Source of the DNA: Paenibacillus aceris
Lineage (GTDB): Bacteria; Bacillota; Bacilli; Paenibacillales; NBRC-103111
DNA: 64,000 nucleotides
Direction of reading: 5' to 3'
Assembly: GCF_017874035.1 (NCBI RefSeq)
Contig: NZ_JAGGKV010000014.1
Coordinates: forward strand, 1-64,000
The notes under the pieces were generated by a model. The model was not told where the DNA came from and ran no database searches. It was given only the letters and a program-made list of their open reading frames with translations. Numbering within the stretch: the stretch's first letter is position 1; each line of letters begins with the position of its first letter. Made by a program: the position numbers and the translations under genes. Shown here piece after piece: positions 24,636 to 33,795 of this stretch.

Positions 24636-25868
24636 CTAACGGCGAGGCTCATACCAGGCTAACACTGTACTCCAGTTACTCCATCCATAATAAGGAATGC
24701 CTATATCCAAATTGTTGATAGCTATTTCCGCATTGCTTCCATCCGGATTCGAGATCAACACATCCGCATGCTTCCCATCCGATCGGATCCACGTCAGTTT
24801 ATTATTTTTTCTAAGCATATACGGTCCGAAGTCTCCGCTTTTTTCTGGCGGATTGGTGAGCTGCTTTAGCTCTTTGTTTGAAATGGTCACCTGATATAAA
24901 GCTGGAAGCGGCCACACGGTATCGTCACTCGTTTCCTTCGATCTTGAAACAATAATCATCCGATCATTTTCCCATGTAAAATCCCGATCAGCGAATCCTT
25001 GAGGCGTAAAGGAAGCAGGCTTCATAGCAGGAAGATCCTTAAGCTTCAAATGTTTATTCTGAACGGCCATTCGGCCTTCTCCTTCAATATAAGCAAGTCT
25101 GGGCTTCGCAGGCGCCCAACCAAACCACTGCGGGTAATGGAGCATGTTATCCAATTGTTGAAACTGATTGCCGTCCGAGGACAGCACGCATAGTACATTC
25201 CCATCTGCAGATAAAGATGCCGTTGGATTCGCGGTAAATGAGATCCACTTCTTATCGCTCGACCATTTGAATATACTTGTGCCAACTGCAAAAAAGCCTG
25301 GTGACTCCGAAGGAAGCGTATAAAAATGTTTGATTTTACGTTTGTCCATATTAGCGTCTGCCGGTACCATAAACAACTCGACGTTTGTCCAACCGGATGG
25401 ACGCAGCTGGGCGGGTGAAGAAACTAGAAAGCCGCTGCCATCAGGAAGCCAGGAGTAGTTATCAACTCCCAAAGCAACATTCTTAAAGGGTTCGACTTTA
25501 TCACGGCTGATCTTCGAAATATTTAAAACGCCATCGATTTTAAAAGCAAGATAGTTCTTATTGGGAGACCACCAGAAATTGTCGCCGCCAGGATAAACCC
25601 GGTAATGTTTCTTCATCTCCATACTGTATACCCAAATCTCATGCTGTTGTTCGCCAAAAGAGTACGCGATGAATTTTCCGTCAAATGACCATTTGGGGTC
25701 GCTAACCTTTTGATTTTCAGTTAATCGCGTCTCTTGATCGTCTTTTCTAATCCATAAATCATCCCCGCGAACAAAGGCCGCTTGTAAGGATTGCTTCGGT
25801 TCTGCAAACCCGACACTACTCAATAAAACTGACATCATGAAACTCATCACAATGATTTTTGTTTTCAC
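24636..25868 (-). CDS. Secreted TolB-like beta-propeller protein
   Basis: The 410-residue protein has a signal peptide ending near FAEP (residues 1-23). The mature part consists of propeller blades of the TolB/DPP-IV type: 'DPKWSFDGKFIAYSFGE' (about 58), 'WWSPNKNYLAFKIDG', 'WLPDGSGFLVSSP', 'WSSDKKWISFTANP', 'WAPAKPRLAYIEG' and 'WENDRMIIVSR', i.e. six recognisable repeats with the W-S-P/D-x-x motif. No peptidase triad follows, so it is a binding or sensing protein outside the membrane. It starts at GTG with AGGGGG upstream. Monocistronic. Confidence 0.82.
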   Translation of the reverse strand: MKTKIIVMSFMMSVLLSSVGFAEPKQSLQAAFVRGDDLWIRKDDQETRLTENQKVSDPKWSFDGKFIAYSFGEQQHEIWVYSMEMKKHYRVYPGGDNFWWSPNKNYLAFKIDGVLNISKISRDKVEPFKNVALGVDNYSWLPDGSGFLVSSPAQLRPSGWTNVELFMVPADANMDKRKIKHFYTLPSESPGFFAVGTSIFKWSSDKKWISFTANPTASLSADGNVLCVLSSDGNQFQQLDNMLHYPQWFGWAPAKPRLAYIEGEGRMAVQNKHLKLKDLPAMKPASFTPQGFADRDFTWENDRMIIVSRSKETSDDTVWPLPALYQVTISNKELKQLTNPPEKSGDFGPYMLRKNNKLTWIRSDGKHADVLISNPDGSNAEIAINNLDIGIPYYGWSNWSTVLAWYEPRR

Positions 25869-25945
25869 CTATGAACCCCCTGCATTCAGCGTTATAAACG
25901 TATTTTTTGCATTGTCATCCAATTTATTCCGGAAAGGTATGATCT

Positions 25946-26001
25946 AAAAAACCCTCAACAACTCACTCTGACCTTAGGTCGAAGGAGAAATTAAGGGTTT
26001 T
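25946..26001 (-). terminator. Terminator overlapping the stop of the CBO0543-like gene
   Basis: AAAAACCCTCAA and TTAAGGGTTTT form the outer stem and GACCTAAGGTC an inner palindrome. On the minus strand a T-run follows. The stop codon of the gene ending at 26000 is part of the outer stem. Confidence 0.7.
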
Positions 26002-26455
26002 ATTTATAAATACCGTATTTTATAAGAAGCTTGTAATACAAGTATACCAAACTATAAGCAAGGCTGTAGGACAGAAATGTCCAACCAATATTCCAGTGAT
26101 TACTGTATTCTACCTTCCCGAAAATGAATGCCAAGTATTCCAAGGCAGTCGTAATCAAGCAGAAGCAAGCTATTTTCAAAAAAATATGTCGATGATTTGT
26201 TCGAATCCAATAAATCATATAACAGGCCATGACGGGATAGAGTCCAATATCAAGTGGAAGTGCTGAAAGCGTCTCATCATTCTCAATCAATGGTGTAAAA
26301 TCCCAAAAATTCAAGTGATATCCCGTATCGTTAATTAAGCTAGAAATTGTTACTGTAATCGGAAAAATAATCACAATAAGAACTCTCGATTTTCTATACA
26401 GATAAATCCCAAAAATCCAAGGGATCAAGAATCCTGCAATAATATTAAAAAACAT
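26000..26455 (-). CDS. Small integral membrane protein, CBO0543-like
   Basis: The 151-residue protein has about five hydrophobic helices and almost no soluble parts. 'GFLIPWIFGIYLYRKS', 'DTGYHLNFWDFTPLI' and 'PLDIGLYPVMACYMIYWI' resemble the uncharacterised CBO0543 family that is common and multicopy in Bacillus and Paenibacillus. AGAGGTGA precedes the ATG. It stands alone between the TolB-like gene and a divergent acetyltransferase. No function can be assigned. Confidence 0.7.
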   Translation of the reverse strand: MFFNIIAGFLIPWIFGIYLYRKSRVLIVIIFPITVTISSLINDTGYHLNFWDFTPLIENDETLSALPLDIGLYPVMACYMIYWIRTNHRHIFLKIACFCLITTALEYLAFIFGKVEYSNHWNIGWTFLSYSLAYSLVYLYYKLLIKYGIYK

Positions 26456-26675
26456 GGTCTCACCTCTTTGTTCGTAGACACATTATTATTCCCCATTTTT
26501 GCCCAAAATATGATATGTACCGCACATCCGTCACACGGAATAAAAAACCTAGCATAAGCAGGGAATTGGATATGGGACTCCAACCGTTTCTTGAAGCCCA
26601 TCGTCATGCTTCATACGCTTATCCAAACATGGATGCCTCGCCATAAATAAGGGAACTCTGAACAACTTGAACCGA

Positions 26676-26704
26676 TTGCAAATCAAATTTCGGTATCCTA
26701 TACT
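26676..26704 (+). promoter_or_regulatory. Sigma-A-type promoter upstream of the acetyltransferase
   Basis: TTGCAA (26676-26681), a 17-base spacer and TATACT (26699-26704) lie about 120 bases before the acetyltransferase start. The rest of 26456-26825 shows no gene or strong hairpin. Confidence 0.45.
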
Positions 26705-26825
26705 TCATGTTAAAGGCTGAGCTTTTCTCCCAAGTCCCTTGCATTCATTCATCGTTTACCGGAGGGAAAACGCAATATGCTTGAAGTTTTTTTTGCTGAA
26801 ATCGAAAGGAAATGTGGTGAATAAG

Positions 26826-27242
26826 ATGCCGTCATTTAGAGAAATGACCATACAGGATTATGAACAATCCCTTTTACTTTGGACTCAAATTGAAGGTCTT
26901 GTGCTAAGCGATGCAGATTCTAAACCAAATATTGAAAGCTATCTGCATAGAAATAAGGGATTCTGCTTCGTTTGCGAAAAGGACGACAAGATCATTGGAA
27001 CTATTTTGGCGGGGCACGATGGCAGAAGAGGGTTTATTTATCATCTGGCCGTGAATCCAAATTATCGGAAACAAAGGATTGGGCATCGGCTTGTAGAAAT
27101 GAGCCTAAGTCAACTAAGAGAAATCGGCATGGAGAAGTGCCACATCTTTGTACTTGAAAATAATGACGTCGGTCATTCTTTCTGGACGGCCGCAGGGTGG
27201 GAAAAAAGAAACGGGTTTTTCGTGTATTCGAAAACACCTTAG
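26826..27242 (+). CDS. GNAT-family N-acetyltransferase
   Basis: The 138-residue protein shows the GNAT order of motifs: N-terminal 'REMTIQDYEQSLLLW', motif A with 'IYHLAVNPNYRKQRIGHRLV' (acetyl-CoA pyrophosphate loop Q/RxxGxG/A in 'RKQRIGHR', about residues 84-91), motif B 'CHIFVLENNDVGHSFWTAAG' and the C-terminal 'WEKRNGFFVYSK'. It resembles small acetyltransferases such as YpeA; the acceptor is unknown. The frame is open further upstream, but homology begins at ATG 26826; GTG codons at 26814 and 26817 are alternatives. Confidence 0.92.
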   Translation: MPSFREMTIQDYEQSLLLWTQIEGLVLSDADSKPNIESYLHRNKGFCFVCEKDDKIIGTILAGHDGRRGFIYHLAVNPNYRKQRIGHRLVEMSLSQLREIGMEKCHIFVLENNDVGHSFWTAAGWEKRNGFFVYSKTP

Positions 27243-27250
27243 AGCACAGA

Positions 27251-27290
27251 AAAAGGCTGCTGAGACCAATGGGTCCAGCAACCTTTTTTT
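27251..27290 (+). terminator. Terminator of the acetyltransferase gene
   Basis: AAAAGG-TGCTG, GACC and their complements GGGTC, CAGCA-CC form an extended hairpin followed by TTTTTTT, eight bases after the stop. Confidence 0.85.
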
Positions 27291-27386
27291 CATATTTTTT
27301 TACATTATTTTTCCAACTGTCAGAACATTTCCCCAAACTGTGCGTCTATGTTACTGATATGATTTTAGAGAAACTAGGTGATACGC

Positions 27387-28844
27387 ATGGAAACAACCGT
27401 CAAAAAATGGCCGAGATTCATGGTTTTCATGATCTTTTTTTTGCTGCCGATTTGGCCTATGCATGTTTCAGCAAGCACGTCCGTCAAGGCATCGCTCCCC
27501 TCGTTTCCCGTCACCATTAACGGGCAGGAGATGGACTACATGCACAGCAAGTACCCGTTTTTTGTTTATAAGGACATTACATATTTACCTTTGACATGGA
27601 ACAACCTGCAGACGCTCGGCATCGAATTTGATTGGAGCGAGGAGAATGGGCTTCTTATTTGGCCTAATCGTAACTTCCCGCCGCCGATCCACGATACTCC
27701 GCCTGAGCAGGATCTAACGGCCAAGCGTAATTCCGCTACATATGCCGTACATCTTTCCGATGAACCAATCACGATAAATAACACGATTATTAATAATCGT
27801 ACGGAACCGTATCCTTTCCTAACCTACCAAGATGTTACTTACATGCCCTTAACATGGCGGTTTGTTCATGATCTTCTTCATCTCGATATCCGTTGGAGTG
27901 AGACGCAAGGGCTAGCTCTCGTCGGTGGCCAGTCTATTATCGGACCCATGATCGGAGATGATGATCGTTCCTTATATTTCTACTCCATGCTGCCAAATCC
28001 GGATAAGTCTCTTATCCAAATGGATAAGAACTCCTATCGAATAGAGTGGAAAAACAGAGAAGAACAAGAGAAGATGGTCAGGACCTTATCGGCTTCGGCT
28101 CATCCGTATGGCGGTAAACCGGCCGCAGTGCAGCGCAAAGACAGGGATCTATATTATGGGGATGTGAAAATATATACACTGACAGACTCCGATGTTTGGG
28201 AATCGAATACCTGGGGAGCCCCGGTCCATTCTTACACAGAATTCAAAGCCGGTGATCAAGGCGTTATTATCAGCATTAATCTAACGCTGCAAATAGCCGC
28301 GATTGGTCCGAACTACGGGAGCACCTATACGGTTTTAGTACAGGACGGAAAAGCAACCATGCTGCAAGATTTCAATCAAAAGCTGGATCGGGTTATTCCT
28401 AATCCTGACGGTACCGTATGGATCGCCTCCGCCAGGCTGCCCGGTCGTAATGGATATATTGGTGGAAGCGCGCGTCTAGGATTACTGGACCAGAATGGTC
28501 ATGTTGAGATGGTGAATGACAAGATGAACGAATCGGATGTTTTGGCTCTTGGTATTACCAATCCCTCCCTCCCCAATCCAGCTGCTGAAGATGGCAGCCT
28601 AAATATCGTGCTTCTCGGCCATAGTAAAGGAGACTTCTCCGAAAAAGATAGTGCAGGTATCTATACCCTGGATACGAAACTGCAAGTCAAACGTCTTTCA
28701 GAGCAGTTAGCCGGGGAGTATTATTTGGATAAGAACAGAAATATTTATATCCAACATGCGAATAATACGATTGAAAATTGGTCCACCGGCGAGTTGCGAA
28801 CTTGGTTTGACTACGAGCTAGCAGCTATGAACGCAACAGATTAG
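27387..28844 (+). CDS. Secreted protein with two copper amine oxidase-like 'stalk' domains
   Basis: The 485-residue protein has an N-terminal signal peptide (hydrophobic residues 12-28, cleavage near VSA-ST). Two stalk-type repeats follow: 'FFVYKDITYLPLTWNNLQTL' (about 50-70) and 'FLTYQDVTYMPLTWRFVHDL' (about 143-163), each preceded by an NGQ- or NNT-type turn and followed by a W-containing strand. This domain is common in Paenibacillus surface proteins and has no oxidase activity by itself. The C-terminal ~300 residues look like beta-propeller or sandwich repeats without a recognised family. ATG at 27387 with AGGTGA upstream is chosen over GTG 27378. Confidence 0.8.
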   Translation: METTVKKWPRFMVFMIFFLLPIWPMHVSASTSVKASLPSFPVTINGQEMDYMHSKYPFFVYKDITYLPLTWNNLQTLGIEFDWSEENGLLIWPNRNFPPPIHDTPPEQDLTAKRNSATYAVHLSDEPITINNTIINNRTEPYPFLTYQDVTYMPLTWRFVHDLLHLDIRWSETQGLALVGGQSIIGPMIGDDDRSLYFYSMLPNPDKSLIQMDKNSYRIEWKNREEQEKMVRTLSASAHPYGGKPAAVQRKDRDLYYGDVKIYTLTDSDVWESNTWGAPVHSYTEFKAGDQGVIISINLTLQIAAIGPNYGSTYTVLVQDGKATMLQDFNQKLDRVIPNPDGTVWIASARLPGRNGYIGGSARLGLLDQNGHVEMVNDKMNESDVLALGITNPSLPNPAAEDGSLNIVLLGHSKGDFSEKDSAGIYTLDTKLQVKRLSEQLAGEYYLDKNRNIYIQHANNTIENWSTGELRTWFDYELAAMNATD

Positions 28845-28856
28845 TCTACCAAATAC

Positions 28857-28890
28857 ATGAGGGCTTCGATGAATTCGAGGTCCTCATTTT
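28857..28890 (+). terminator. Probable terminator after the stalk-domain gene
   Basis: ATGAGG and CCTCAT arms with a partly paired TTCGA/TCGAG interior are followed by TTTTAAT, 13 bases past the stop codon. Confidence 0.6.
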
Positions 28891-29086
28891 AATCCCACAA
28901 ACTCCAGAACGCCTAATGGTTGCGCCAAGTTCAGTTTTTTACAAAATAATCCGATGATTTCACCCCATTCTAAAGGCAACTCAATTACCGACTTATTACA
29001 GCAAAATAGCGCCAATCGATCGCTTACCGTTCACAGCAAATTCGGGACCCTTCTTTTGAACAGACTATGAATGAGGGGGGCTGAAA

Positions 29087-29266
29087 AGGAACTATGATCC
29101 GCTATTCCCCCTAGAAGCTGCCATTTCCCCATTGAAGGGGGACTACGTTCCGCTATTTTGCAGGTATTGGCCAATTCCAAGCCATTCTAGAGCAAATAAG
29201 ACCCTGTAGTTCCACCTAATCGGGATGCCCCCCCCCTTAAGGGTCAAATAACGTCCCAGAGTTCCC
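29087..29266. repeat. Four-box intergenic element (inverted orientation)
   Basis: Boxes of the GGGAACTAC-N4-CGCTATTT type lie at 29087 and 29138 (forward) and 29194 and 29246 (reverse). The two forward boxes carry the CCGCTATT subtype and the two reverse boxes the AAATAA(G/C) subtype, so the element is the mirror image of the copies at 14147 and 40270. The centre (29159-29193) contains a TGGC/GCCA hairpin. A worn AAATAGCGC fragment sits at 29004. No gene was seen in 28891-29325. Confidence 0.8.
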
Positions 29267-29325
29267 TTTCAATAAAGGGAAACAACGAAAGCGAACCTAT
29301 TCCCCCCTCCTTGCTTACTCGCGTC

Positions 29326-30159
29326 CTACGAAGCTATCGCTTGCACTTCGCCAACGAGCGCCGCGAAAAGCGCAATCGCCTTCGTGATACCTGAACGTTC
29401 AGCGCTCAAGCAGGCGAATCCTTCCTGCACGCGCTTTTCAAAATCAGCCGGGGCTGCTCCAAAACGATTGCACTGTGCGACAGCTCCTTTCTCGTTCAGC
29501 AAATACTCCCCATTACAAGCAAACAGTACTTGAACCAAGCAGCTGACGGTTCGAAACAGATGCCCCGCCGCATAAGAAACATCATTACGCCCTAAGGCTT
29601 TCCTGGCATTGGCAAGCGAGAATTCCGCTTCCCATTGAAATTTCGCGATTGTTGCCTCCCTTAACGTCTCCGGATACGGAATTGTCCTCTCCTTCATCTC
29701 GGCGACGAGTCCGTCCGGATCCCAGAGCACCCGGCAGCGCGCGACTTCCCCTATATAAATCGAAGTGCAGAAGCCATGCGGATGACCGGGTTGGTAATGG
29801 ATATCGATCCGCCCCTGCCTGCAATCATCGATCACGCTTGCTACTTTCGCGGCATCCCGAAACAACACATCTAAGGGAAAGCCACCGGCTTTCAGCCAGC
29901 CGCCCCCATTGATCCACGGCCCCCATTCGCCTAAAGGCGTGATGAGACCGCTGCGATGCTTGTCATCCATGGCCTCTGCTGCCTTTTCAAGCGCCGAAAT
30001 GTTGATCGGCTGCTCTGGTCGGTAATAAACGCCGATGTCAATATCAGACTCCGCTGTTTCTGTACCGCAGGCTCGTGAACCTCCTAAAACAATGGCCGCG
30101 ACTCCTTCCACTTTTTGCAGTTGCCCCACAACCGACTGAATCACATCATTCGCTTCCAT
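29326..30159 (-). CDS. Nucleotidyltransferase-domain protein
   Basis: The 277-residue protein carries the polymerase-beta-like nucleotidyltransferase signature G-S-x10-D-x-D ('GGSRACGTETAESDIDIGV', residues 22-40) and a third acidic residue in 'FPLDVLFRD' (about 95), followed by a helical C-terminal domain. It is similar in layout to aminoglycoside adenylyltransferases and to unassigned nucleotidyltransferases. The true acceptor is unknown. GGAGGCG lies before the ATG. It is downstream of the GH116 operon on the same strand (70 bases) but functionally looks separate. Confidence 0.82.
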   Translation of the reverse strand: MEANDVIQSVVGQLQKVEGVAAIVLGGSRACGTETAESDIDIGVYYRPEQPINISALEKAAEAMDDKHRSGLITPLGEWGPWINGGGWLKAGGFPLDVLFRDAAKVASVIDDCRQGRIDIHYQPGHPHGFCTSIYIGEVARCRVLWDPDGLVAEMKERTIPYPETLREATIAKFQWEAEFSLANARKALGRNDVSYAAGHLFRTVSCLVQVLFACNGEYLLNEKGAVAQCNRFGAAPADFEKRVQEGFACLSAERSGITKAIALFAALVGEVQAIAS

Positions 30160-30228
30160 TTATGGTTTCGCCTCCAAAGGAAAGGCGGCCCAGCTCCTTG
30201 TTGGACCATCAGACCGCATACGTTCATA

Positions 30229-32844
30229 TTAAAACTTTACAATAAGGGTCTTTTGCGGTTCAAGAATCAACTTTTCTTTAAATAAAAGTTTACCCTCTGA
30301 GCTCTCAAAGGAAATAAGATCACCGCCAAGCATGACTCTTTGAACGCCTCGGCCTGTCAACAATCCGCTTCCAAAGCTGGATAGCGCCAGTTTCCCCATC
30401 TTGACTTCCAGCTCCAGCTGCCCGTCCGAGCAGCGGAACTCGCCCCAGCCGTCATTCAAGCTCCAAAAGCTGCAGAAGTCGTCTTCCTGCCATTTCGGGC
30501 TAAAGCCGATATGTCCCTGAACCATATCGTACTCGAAGCCGCTCAGCGCCAGCAGCAATCCGAAGGAAGCCATGGAACGTGCGTAATTGCTGCCGCATTC
30601 GAATTCATTCCACGGGTTGCGGCGTTCGCCGTCATAACGTTCGCGAATAGACTTCACGACACGCAGACCCTCCGTCACATATCCCTCATAAATCATATGG
30701 CAAGCAGCCTGATATTCGAAGCCATTCATGCATTCTTCCGCATAGGGAACAGGCACAATCGGAGAGTTCGCGTCTGGCCAAGAGCAGATCACGAGGCCGG
30801 ACTCGTCATTTAACCCATAAATGCGGCAAGCATTCGGGTGGTTGCCTAAATGTCCAATGTAATTGTACTCATAAATGGATTGGACCGCGCGCTTGACCTT
30901 TTCAGAATCAAGCACATATCCGAGGCCTGCCAGATGAGCAAACCACTGGCCGAGCACTTGATCAATGCCGCAGCCTTCACCGATTTGATATTTATGCTCG
31001 CCAGCCTCTTCATTCCAGTACACAGCTTCCGCACCATATTTTTCGAGAATAGACCTGTCTTTGAGATCTACCATTTGATGGAAATAACGGCCATTGAACA
31101 AATGCTCATTCGTCCATGCCGCTCCTTTGAGTCGGATCTCATCGTACTCCGCCGCTTTCTCCGGCTCGCCCAAGGCATTCGCCATCTCTGCCGCTGCCTT
31201 CAAAGCCGTCAAATACATGCTCGTCAGCCAAGAGTTCGGGCCAAACAATTCCATGTCTAGCGTATGGTGCTGCCGCCCTTCCATAACGCCGTCCTTGTCG
31301 GCATCCCATTGGTCTTCGTTGGTTGGTTCCCAGGCGAATTCAAGCGACTTGCGAATGTTAGGCCAGAGGGATCGCAGCCACTGTGTATCGCCGGACACTT
31401 TCCATTCACGATATGACTTGATAATCCCGCCCATTTGACCATCTGCAGCGGCTCTGAACTTGTTATCGCGAGTTGTTCTCTCGGCCGGCAGCATAAGGCG
31501 AAACGCCATTTTTCCATTTTCAAACTGGGCATAGGTGTAATCGATCTTTCGCATCGAGCGCGCCAGCGCCGGGAACAAGAAAGCCGTAGCCTGTTCGTAA
31601 TTCCATACGTGCGTACAAGAACCTTCACAAGAGCCCTCATTGGTATGCACGCCCTCAAAGCCGTATAAGGTCCCATCGGTCAAACGCAGTACGGTTGGAG
31701 ATTTTAGTATCGAAATGTTTCCGCTGATCGCATCAAGAACGGTATCAGGCAGCGTAGATGCAAAAAGCGTATCCTTAAACAATCGTGACTCCGCATGTAA
31801 GCGATCATAATGCGTCATGACATAATTCGCTGTATCGGTCGAATCCCGGAAGAGCGTCGAATAATAATTTTTCCATGAAGGCAATTGATCACTGCCTGGA
31901 TTCCAGAAGTTCACATAATTCGGAAAACTCCAAGTAAGGATGAACCTGAACGTTGCTTTACCGCCTGGAGGCACTGTACGATGCCCGCTCAGCAGACCGA
32001 CATCCTGGTGCTTTTCATGAACCCTCCTCGGATCCAACTCGCTTGATGTTTCATATTTCCGCTCCTGAAAGCGGCCTGGTCGCTGGAAATCTTTCCAGAA
32101 TACGGTCAAGTTGTCGAACCAGCTCCCGCGGAACCAATACGACTGATAACTAACGTCATCATGATCGGCAAGCAGCGTCAAATCACCGAAATCAGCTTCA
32201 TCCTCTTTATAATGAACGGAGGACATTCGAATTGCTCTTCGTCCGCCTACCTCGATGGCTTCATTAACCCCACCCTTGCGAATCGGATTCGTCAAATTAC
32301 CTACCACACTTAGCGCTAGTTCATCCGCAGAACGGTTCGTCACTTCATATTCAAAAATAGCGCAGGGGATCGATGAGTCCCGATCGTTCAGCGGTATAAA
32401 GGGATTGAAGGCCTTCAATTTGACATGAATGGGATCGTCGCTATCATCAAACGTCATTTCGGCGAACGGAAATTCACCACGAAACGATGTATTCGTAAAA
32501 TGCGGGAATCCAGCCATATTCTCCCGTCTGGGACCATAGCCGTAGCCTTCAAATTTCCCCTTTCCTTCGCCGGTATACGGTGTTTGCAAATCCCCGTTCA
32601 GCACTTTGGTCAGGATCACCTCGCCTTGCCGTTCCGCTTTTACCGCAAAAAAGGAGAAACCGTTAAAGCTCAGCTTATTCGGCCGATTAAAAATTTCCCA
32701 ATCGATGAGCCGCCCGTTGCCGGCCAGACCGATGCTGCCCGTACCTATGCCGCCGAGCGGAAACGAGATCTGACTCGTTTTGGCACCTGAATACACAAAA
32801 TTTTTGTCCATAGCAAACTGCTCATTTAACCGATTGTTGCTCAT
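30229..32844 (-). CDS. GH116-family glycoside hydrolase (GBA2-like beta-glucosidase)
   Basis: The 871-residue protein starts with the GH116/DUF608 N-terminal signature ('ISFPLGGIGTGSIGLAGNG', residues 26-44) and a beta-sandwich domain, followed by an (alpha/alpha)6 catalytic barrel. The barrel carries 'EGSCTHVWNYEQATAFLFPA', typical of the nucleophile region, and 'HHTLDMELFGPNSWLTSMY', whose Asp corresponds to the usual acid/base. It should cleave beta-glucosides, beta-xylosides or glucosaminides. There is no signal peptide, so it acts in the cytoplasm on oligosaccharides imported by the three ABC proteins encoded directly upstream. AAGGAGG precedes the ATG. Confidence 0.92.
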   Translation of the reverse strand: MSNNRLNEQFAMDKNFVYSGAKTSQISFPLGGIGTGSIGLAGNGRLIDWEIFNRPNKLSFNGFSFFAVKAERQGEVILTKVLNGDLQTPYTGEGKGKFEGYGYGPRRENMAGFPHFTNTSFRGEFPFAEMTFDDSDDPIHVKLKAFNPFIPLNDRDSSIPCAIFEYEVTNRSADELALSVVGNLTNPIRKGGVNEAIEVGGRRAIRMSSVHYKEDEADFGDLTLLADHDDVSYQSYWFRGSWFDNLTVFWKDFQRPGRFQERKYETSSELDPRRVHEKHQDVGLLSGHRTVPPGGKATFRFILTWSFPNYVNFWNPGSDQLPSWKNYYSTLFRDSTDTANYVMTHYDRLHAESRLFKDTLFASTLPDTVLDAISGNISILKSPTVLRLTDGTLYGFEGVHTNEGSCEGSCTHVWNYEQATAFLFPALARSMRKIDYTYAQFENGKMAFRLMLPAERTTRDNKFRAAADGQMGGIIKSYREWKVSGDTQWLRSLWPNIRKSLEFAWEPTNEDQWDADKDGVMEGRQHHTLDMELFGPNSWLTSMYLTALKAAAEMANALGEPEKAAEYDEIRLKGAAWTNEHLFNGRYFHQMVDLKDRSILEKYGAEAVYWNEEAGEHKYQIGEGCGIDQVLGQWFAHLAGLGYVLDSEKVKRAVQSIYEYNYIGHLGNHPNACRIYGLNDESGLVICSWPDANSPIVPVPYAEECMNGFEYQAACHMIYEGYVTEGLRVVKSIRERYDGERRNPWNEFECGSNYARSMASFGLLLALSGFEYDMVQGHIGFSPKWQEDDFCSFWSLNDGWGEFRCSDGQLELEVKMGKLALSSFGSGLLTGRGVQRVMLGGDLISFESSEGKLLFKEKLILEPQKTLIVKF

Positions 32845-32899
32845 AAGATGATTGCCTCCTTAAAATCCTCATGATATAGACATAGTCCTTTGTGCTTAA

Positions 32900-33778
32900 T
32901 TACATTTTAAGTCCGCCTGCCGTAATGCCATCCAGCAAATACTTTTGTCCGAATATGTAAAAAAGCAGCGGCACGACGAGCGACAACGTCACCCCAGCCA
33001 AAATGGCCGAAAGGTTCGCGGTCCCAAACGCTCCGGTTAATGCGGTCATACCGATCGGCAGCGTCATTTTCTCAAACGAATTCAGAAAAATAAGCGGCCG
33101 GAAAAAATCGTTCCAATTCCCAATAAAGCTAATGACTGAAGTGACGGCTACCGCCGGATACGACATCGGAAGGATGACTTTGAGGAACACCCATATTCGA
33201 CTGGCACCATCCATATAAGCGGCTTCATCATACGTACTGGATATCGACATCATCGTCTGCCGAATCATGAAAATACCGAACGGGTTAATCAGTCCCGGCA
33301 AAATAAGCGCTAAATGCGTATCGACGAGGCCTAGCTTCGACATGAGAATGAACTGAGGGATAATGGTCACTTGTCCCGGAATCATAAGACCGGAAAGAAA
33401 AACGAGAAAAAGGGCGTTGCGTCCCGGAAAGGCGATACGAGAAAAGGCAAAAGCCGCCATGCTCGAAATAAATATGTGACCCAGCACGATGATTAAGCAA
33501 ATTTTCAAGCTGTTCGATATAAAATCAAAAAAAGGTACCTTCGCAAACACCTCTGCATAGTTGCCGATATGCCACGCTGTCGGAAAAATAGCAGGCGGCA
33601 GCGTGAATGAATCTTTCGGCAATCGCAGCGAGGTGGAGAATATCCAAAGGAAGGGGGTCAGCATGAGAAAGGATAACAGCAGCAGTGCGCCATCCAAAAG
33701 AATGCGTCCCGGCTTGAGTCCCCGCATGGCGCCCATTTTAGTCCCAGTCCCTGCGGCCTGCAGATTGGAAGCCTCCAT
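32900..33778 (-). CDS. Carbohydrate ABC importer permease, MalG type
   Basis: The 292-residue permease has six membrane helices; the EAA loop reads 'EAAYMDGASRIWVFLKVILP' (about residues 186-205), the site that contacts the ATPase. 'PFLWIFSTSLR' and 'GLMIPGQVTIIPQFILMSKL' are typical for the CUT1 subfamily. The upstream reading frame to 33820 overlaps the first permease; ATG 33778 with AGAGGAG is better. It forms a heterodimer with the product of the preceding gene and feeds the GH116 enzyme encoded next. No ATPase is encoded nearby. Confidence 0.93.
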   Translation of the reverse strand: MEASNLQAAGTGTKMGAMRGLKPGRILLDGALLLLSFLMLTPFLWIFSTSLRLPKDSFTLPPAIFPTAWHIGNYAEVFAKVPFFDFISNSLKICLIIVLGHIFISSMAAFAFSRIAFPGRNALFLVFLSGLMIPGQVTIIPQFILMSKLGLVDTHLALILPGLINPFGIFMIRQTMMSISSTYDEAAYMDGASRIWVFLKVILPMSYPAVAVTSVISFIGNWNDFFRPLIFLNSFEKMTLPIGMTALTGAFGTANLSAILAGVTLSLVVPLLFYIFGQKYLLDGITAGGLKM

Positions 33779-33795
33779 ATGTATCAACTCCTCTT

